DNA of 64,000 bases from the NCBI GenBank assembly GCA_944474755.1, contig OX104112.1:124001-188000 (forward strand), written 5' to 3'. Made by a program: the position numbers and the translations under genes. The notes below the pieces were generated by a model, which ran no database searches, was not told the DNA's origin, and saw nothing but the letters and a program-made list of their open reading frames with translations. Positions 58,871 through 64,000 of this stretch are shown piece after piece (within the stretch, counting starts at the first letter, position 1; every line of letters begins with the position of its first letter). Source of the stretch: Limnoperna fortunei. Lineage: Eukaryota > Mollusca > Bivalvia > Mytilida > Modiolidae.

Positions 58871-59727
58871 GTAATTATTTTAACTTTTTTTTTTCTTAAT
58901 ATATTTGTCACCGAAAGCCAGGTTGCATGCCATAATAAGCCATGGGGAATTAGCTCTGCATGCGATATAGCCCTCAGCAAACAAGGGGTCAGTCTAGAAC
59001 TTAGACTTAATTTGGCAAAGCACAGCTATAACTCAGCAACCAAAATTTGTAACAATTTAATTTAACAAAGAATAAATAGCCAAAAATAAAACAAGTCCAA
59101 AATGAAATAGCACAAAATGTAAACAATTCAACTGTTTATAAAATGTCCAAATGAATTTATATGTCACTCTAAATACTGCAGTTGTTCCGTTGGGTTGAGT
59201 CAGCACTTCTCCTGTATTGTGTGCTCAGATGAGTCAAATAAGGTGTGGTACTGGTAGACTGACGGCAGGTCCTTTGTAACCATTAAAACCAGTTGTCCGT
59301 CCAGCTGCGATGTTATGCTAACTGTTTTCTTGGTTTCACCATTGACGTATCTGTTTCACTAACAGTCTTGTGTACATGTATGAGGCTAACTCCTATACTG
59401 TTTTCTACTAGCAGTACTTATCTACTAATCTACTACTCTTCTACTACTCTCCTACTACCCCGATTTTACAATTTTCTAACTCTTTTTATACTAAGATATT
59501 AAAACTGACAAATGACATGTACTCAAAAGTATTATAGAGGATTTGATTTTAAATGCCAAATTAAATTAATCTACCGTTTATCCGAGAAACTTAATTAATA
59601 AAACTGAACATATGTGACAATGTTCGTGTTTCTCATAGTCGGTAATATAGTAGTGTTTAATGGTTGCCTCAGTCAATGCACCAGTACTGGACTGAATACA
59701 AATGTACGAGGACTGTATTAAATATAA

Positions 59728-59872
59728 AATATTAGTACATTGTCAGAAATTATACAGTTTATTTGTACGAGCCATGGAAACAGGTAGAAATGCGAGGCTC
59801 TGCAGAATATTTCTAATCTGTTTTGTGGCGAGTACAAATAAATTATATATTTTCTGACAATGTACGAATATT
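59728..59872. repeat. Foldback hairpin, arms about 47 bp
   Basis: The left arm (aatattagtacattgtcaga to tttgtacgagcca) is inverted at 59826-59872 with about six differences, around a 51-base loop. It is a possible small foldback transposon; no target duplication was found. Confidence 0.75.
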
Positions 59873-60594
59873 GTTTTTATTCTGCAAACTGAAAATACTA
59901 TTGGAAAACATGGTAAAAGTCGATTTTTTACTAGAAATTTTCGGCTCTTATTCGAGTGATAGCTTGACATGCTTGACGTCACAAACAAATATCATATTTG
60001 ACAACAACCCGGGCTACAATTAAAAAAATGTTTGTTTTCCCACTCCCCTACCCACATTTTTCAAGATGGGTAGGTAGGTAGGTGGGTTTTTTTTGGTAAT
60101 TTTCTAATGCATATATAATATCTGTTCTGACACAGCATGCGGGTTATAATAACCAGAACAAAATACTAAATATCGTTAGAAGTTTAGACAATGGTACCAA
60201 AAGCTGACATCATTACTTACAAATAAAGCTTTGCTTTATTCATAGGGTTTTTCTTTGATGTAAACAAATAACCATTTTGTACCCATGCTGAACCTCAATA
60301 TACATACACTGTGTATACATACAAATCATCTCACAGCTGATCGCAAAAATATGAATTCTCATTTTGTTAGGTTATCTCCGAATCGCAATAATCATAATAA
60401 ACATGATAAATGCAGCTAAAGTAAAAACATAAAACTAGCATAAAGCACATGCATATAAGCAGGGAAAGCAAAACATTTAAGCACTACCTACAAGGCGAAA
60501 AGCACTAGCCAACACTGAAATTAGCAAAAAATAATAAAGAAATAATGAAAGAAAATAACTAAAAATAAAAAGGAAAGCACAACTAAAGCAAAGC

Positions 60595-61330
60595 AGGATC
60601 CTTGTAGATATTCAGCATCTAAGATTTGCAGCTAATACATGAACATGAGGGGCCAGTCCATGTATTAATGAGGGTCTTAAACTGGTCAAGGTTTGATTGT
60701 TTTCTTAGTTCATCAGGAAGACTGTTCCAAATCTTAGGGGCTGAATATCTAAATGATTTCAGACCATACCTGGTGGAATTTACTCTGGGTATTTCAGCTG
60801 TGTTGGTATACCTGAAGTTATAAGAATTATTTTTAATAGAGACAAGATCTTGTAAAAATACTGGACTATTTTTGTTTATATTTTTAAATGTTTCTATGGC
60901 AATTGTTCTCAGACGTCTAACTCTTAATGATGGTAATAGAGATTTTTCAAGTAGTTTTTCATATGACGAGTCCCTATCTTGGTATATAAAGCGCAGTGCT
61001 CGTTCTTGAATTTTTTCAATTTTGACTGTATTTACCTCTGAGCAAAAATGCCATGCTAATGGGCAGAAACTAAAATTTGACAGAATAAAAGAATAATAGA
61101 TAGCAATTCTACTGAGACGATTCAAGTGGTGACCAATGCGCTTTAAAACATTTAGTTGCCTGGCTGCTTTTCTACACATATTTGTAACATGACTGTTGAA
61201 ATCTAACATAAAGTCGATCGTAACACCAAGAAGTTTGACCTCTTTTTCACTAACGACCATCAGACTGCATGTCATGACATTTTTTTTTTTTACTTCCATT
61301 TTGCAAGACACATAAATAGACAGCAATTTT
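60595..61330 (-). mobile_element. CR1/L2-like LINE, 3' fragment
   Basis: On the minus strand 61326-60619 encodes about 235 residues of the C-terminal part of a non-LTR reverse transcriptase: KLLGVTIDFMLDF, CRKAARQLNVLKRIG, IQERALRFIYQD, LKSFRYSAPKIWNSLP and a Cys-rich end CSCISC. The polymerase core is missing, so the copy is 5'-truncated, as is usual for this group. The frame is still open, but without catalytic residues it is dead. Confidence 0.85.
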
Positions 61331-61543
61331 CCACCAGACCAGCATATTCATGGAGACTGTAATAGGAAAGAGGTCAAAAACATTGAACAATATTGACATG
61401 AAAAGAAAATAGCAACACAAACAATTTTGTTACAAGAATGTATTGGCTTATGCAAAATGTAAATAATACCGTTAGGTCTGAAATCACACGTTGAGTAAAA
61501 ATTCTAACTTACTATATTTCCTGTGCCTTGTGCCATCTAATGT

Positions 61544-61987
61544 CATCCTCACAAGTCGGGGTTTCTGCGTCTACATGTGTCCACGAAACCCTGACAAACC
61601 CGGACTTGGAAGATTTTCGTATGACGTCAACCTTCAAAATATCAACTAATGAAATTGCTTGAAAGAAGTGTTTGTCAGTAGTCATCCTTACTCATTCTTG
61701 AGTGGGAAGAAAATGTAACACAACTAATAAATAAAGCGGTATTAACACTACTGTACAAGATACGCTGATTTTCACATGGTCTATGCAACACATCCGTTTG
61801 GTTTATTTACAATCGACATCGGGATATCCCCTAACGAAGTCGTGAATGAAAGCAAGCTTTTGATTGGGTACATTAAGGTATGATGTAGCCAATCAAAATA
61901 GGGACTTCTAGCCCGGGAATTTACTAGCTAAGTTGGTCAGGGTTTCATGAATACATATGGACACAGAAACCCTGGCTTGTGACGATG
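61544..61987. mobile_element. hAT-like MITE, 444 bp, with 8-bp target duplication
   Basis: TCTAATGT flanks both sides (61536-61543 and 61988-61995). The inverted ends extend about 50 bp at roughly 80 percent identity, beginning CATCcTCACAAG / CATCgTCACAAG, with GGGTTTCTG and GAAACCCTGAC inside. The interior is non-coding. Confidence 0.82.
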
Positions 61988-61999
61988 TCTAATGTACAT

Positions 62000-63100
62000 G
62001 TATGTAAAGCACTCTCTAGATTTATAGACGAGTGATGATCATGCAAATTTTTTGCCCATTTAATAAAACAATTAACATCGGAAGATTTTTACTTATTTTG
62101 ACGAAATTGTTGTACTTGAACTTTACCTCCCTTTAACTATAGTCTATTCTAGCAATAGTGCATACATACATGTAGGAGTTACCTCCCATACACTATAGTC
62201 TAACTGGTGTAGTCCATACACACATTGTACATCATGCAGTGTTTTTGAAACTTTTCAAATCTGGGGGTCATGATGACCCTCTTCAGCATATTTAATATTC
62301 AGTTTGGATGATAAAAAACTTGTATCGAACAATGTTGCAAACAATAGTAAACAATATATACCACATGTACAGCCTAAAATTACATTTAGAGAGATTGTAA
62401 TATAATTTCTACATGAATTATTTATACATGTATCTCTGAAATAATACACACATATCATTATATCTGGTGTATGAAAACATGTTTTGTTTCGAGTCAATAT
62501 CCTAATACAATTGATTTCAATAATTGTTTATGAAAAAAGAATTCGATAGTATCATACATGTGATATAATATAATAGATATCTGAATGCAAAAAGGATAAT
62601 ATATTTTTGTCAAGAATATGATCATCAGTAAACCAAGGTCGTTCTTAAGCCGATTTCTGAAAGACGATTGCAAAAGTTTGCACTTCGTAGTGTTTGATCA
62701 CATGGTTGCGCTACTTCCATCCTACTTCAAAAACAATCGTTCTCGTCATGCTCATTTTGGAATGAACTTATCAATTTTATCATCGCCGGTTGACTGTTTA
62801 TTTGTTTAAAGTGTTGCCTTAATCAAATAAAATGTAATCAAAGTTAGGAAGCGTATCAAAACTGTCAGAGTTGAAGATAAAGTCTGAGGACTCCAGTAAG
62901 TAACGAACTTATGCGGCGACATAAAGGATACCAGCTTATACATTTTCCAAAAAGTATGCCTACTCAGTAAATAACATACCCTGCCAGATCAAACGAATAT
63001 TAAAACATTTTTGGTACATAATTTGCTGTGTCACACTCTGGGTGATATTTTTGGGGTCAAACATGTTTTTTATGCATAAAATACCCACAAGTTTGCGTTA
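62000..63100. other. Non-coding stretch with a seed of the terminal array
   Basis: 62140-62225 has two diverged copies of the terminal 56-bp unit (actatagtctattctagcaa, tacatgtaggagttacctcc). The rest is AT-rich with no supported gene. Confidence 0.5.
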
Positions 63101-63107
63101 ACGGAAA

Positions 63108-64000
63108 TGCTGGGAGTTACCTCCCATCTACTTTAGTCTTTTCCAGCATTAGTCCATACATAAATATAGGAGTTCCCTCCAATCTACTTTAGTCTCTTCC
63201 AGCCATAGGAGTTACCTCCCATCCACTATAGTCATTCCAGCCATAGTCATACATACATGTAGGAGTTACATCCCATCTACTATAGTCTATTCCAGCCATA
63301 GGAGTTCCTTCCCATCCATTATACATGTAGTCTATTCCAGCCATAGTCCATACATACATGTAGGAGTTACCTCACATCTACTATAGTCTATTCCAGCCGT
63401 AGTCCATACATACATGTAGGAGTTACCTCCCATCTACTATAGTCTATTCCAGCCATAGTCCATACATACATGTAGGAGTTACCTCCCATCCACTATAGTC
63501 TATTCCAGTCATAGTCCATACATACATGTAGGAGTTACCTCCCATCTACTATAGTCTATACCAGCCATAGTTTATACATACATGTAGGAGTTACCTCCCA
63601 TCTACTATAGTCTATACCAGCCATAGTTTATACATACATGTAGGAGTTACCTCCCATCTACTATAGTCTATACCAGTCATAGTCCATACATACATGTAGG
63701 AGTTACCTCCCATCCACTATAGTCTTTTCCAGCTGTAGTCCATACATACATGTAGAAGTTACATCCCATCCACTATAGTCTATTCCAGTCATAGTCCATA
63801 CATACTGTAGGAGTTACCTCCCATCTACAATAGTCTATTCCAGCCATAGTTCATACATACATGTAGGAGTTACCTCCCATCTGCTAGTCTATTCCAGCCA
63901 TAGTCCATACATACATGTAGGAGTTACCTCCCATCTACAATAGTCTATTCCAGCCATAGTTCATACATACATGTAGGAGTTACCTCCCATCTGCTAGTCT
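63108..64000 (+). repeat. 56-bp minisatellite, about 16 copies, cut by the window end
   Basis: The unit is ctatagtctattccagccat, agtccatacatacatgtagg, agttacctcccatcta. Each unit carries the palindrome tacatgta and a ttacctccc word. Early copies (63.1-63.3 kb) are shortened or rearranged; later ones are regular. Confidence 0.95.

Overview
The window looks like molluscan, most likely bivalve, nuclear DNA. It is AT-rich and intron-dominated, with frequent tacatgta and ttatctccct-type words, tRNA-headed SINEs, hAT-like and Mutator-like MITEs, non-LTR retrotransposons, and many tandem arrays that together fill roughly a third of the 64 kb. No rRNA, tRNA, CRISPR or prokaryotic operon structure is seen. 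The species cannot be named from sequence alone.

The one clear host gene is the 3' half of a PHLPP-type phosphatase (leucine-rich repeats, then a PP2C domain, then a long tail) on the minus strand, about 23.8 kb down to 2.6 kb. Seven exons were located from splice sites, phase and homology: three LRR exons (23564-23761, 22900-23060, 22135-22262), a linker exon (21331-21465), two PP2C exons (16821-17015, 14691-14916) and a terminal exon with the PP2C end and tail (2615-4791). Its introns are swollen by an 8.8-kb array of a 20/21-bp unit, a 46-bp array with a SINE nested in it, and smaller arrays. The reading frame is broken near 23.57 kb, near 3.9 kb, and by stops at 3476 and 3248. Either this copy or haplotype is decaying or the assembly carries indels. 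The 5' exons (RA/PH domains, remaining LRRs) were not found.

24-41 kb is mostly mobile-element territory: SINEs, hAT-like MITEs (27.7-28.6 and 28.7-29.6 kb), a broken intron-containing FLYWCH/MULE transposase gene (31.5-33.4 kb, minus) with a 160-bp hairpin in one intron, an ACGT-dense patch (33.9-34.2 kb), a 33-bp array (35.3-37.7 kb), a broken PHD-finger ORF set (37.7-38.6 kb, minus) and a 59-bp array that is open in all three forward frames (39.4-40.3 kb).

42-49.8 kb is a composite tandem structure: one module, made of a 44-bp array, a spacer, a 68-bp array and a link, occurs three times. A Mutator-like MITE with a 10-bp target duplication sits at its end. 53.3-58.05 kb holds a nearly intact I-superfamily-like LINE on the plus strand (zinc-knuckle ORF1, endonuclease and reverse transcriptase in ORF2, RNase H in a shifted frame), directly followed by a 31-bp array. 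The last 6 kb has a foldback hairpin, a CR1/L2-like LINE 3' fragment, an 8-bp-TSD MITE and a 56-bp array that runs off the window end.
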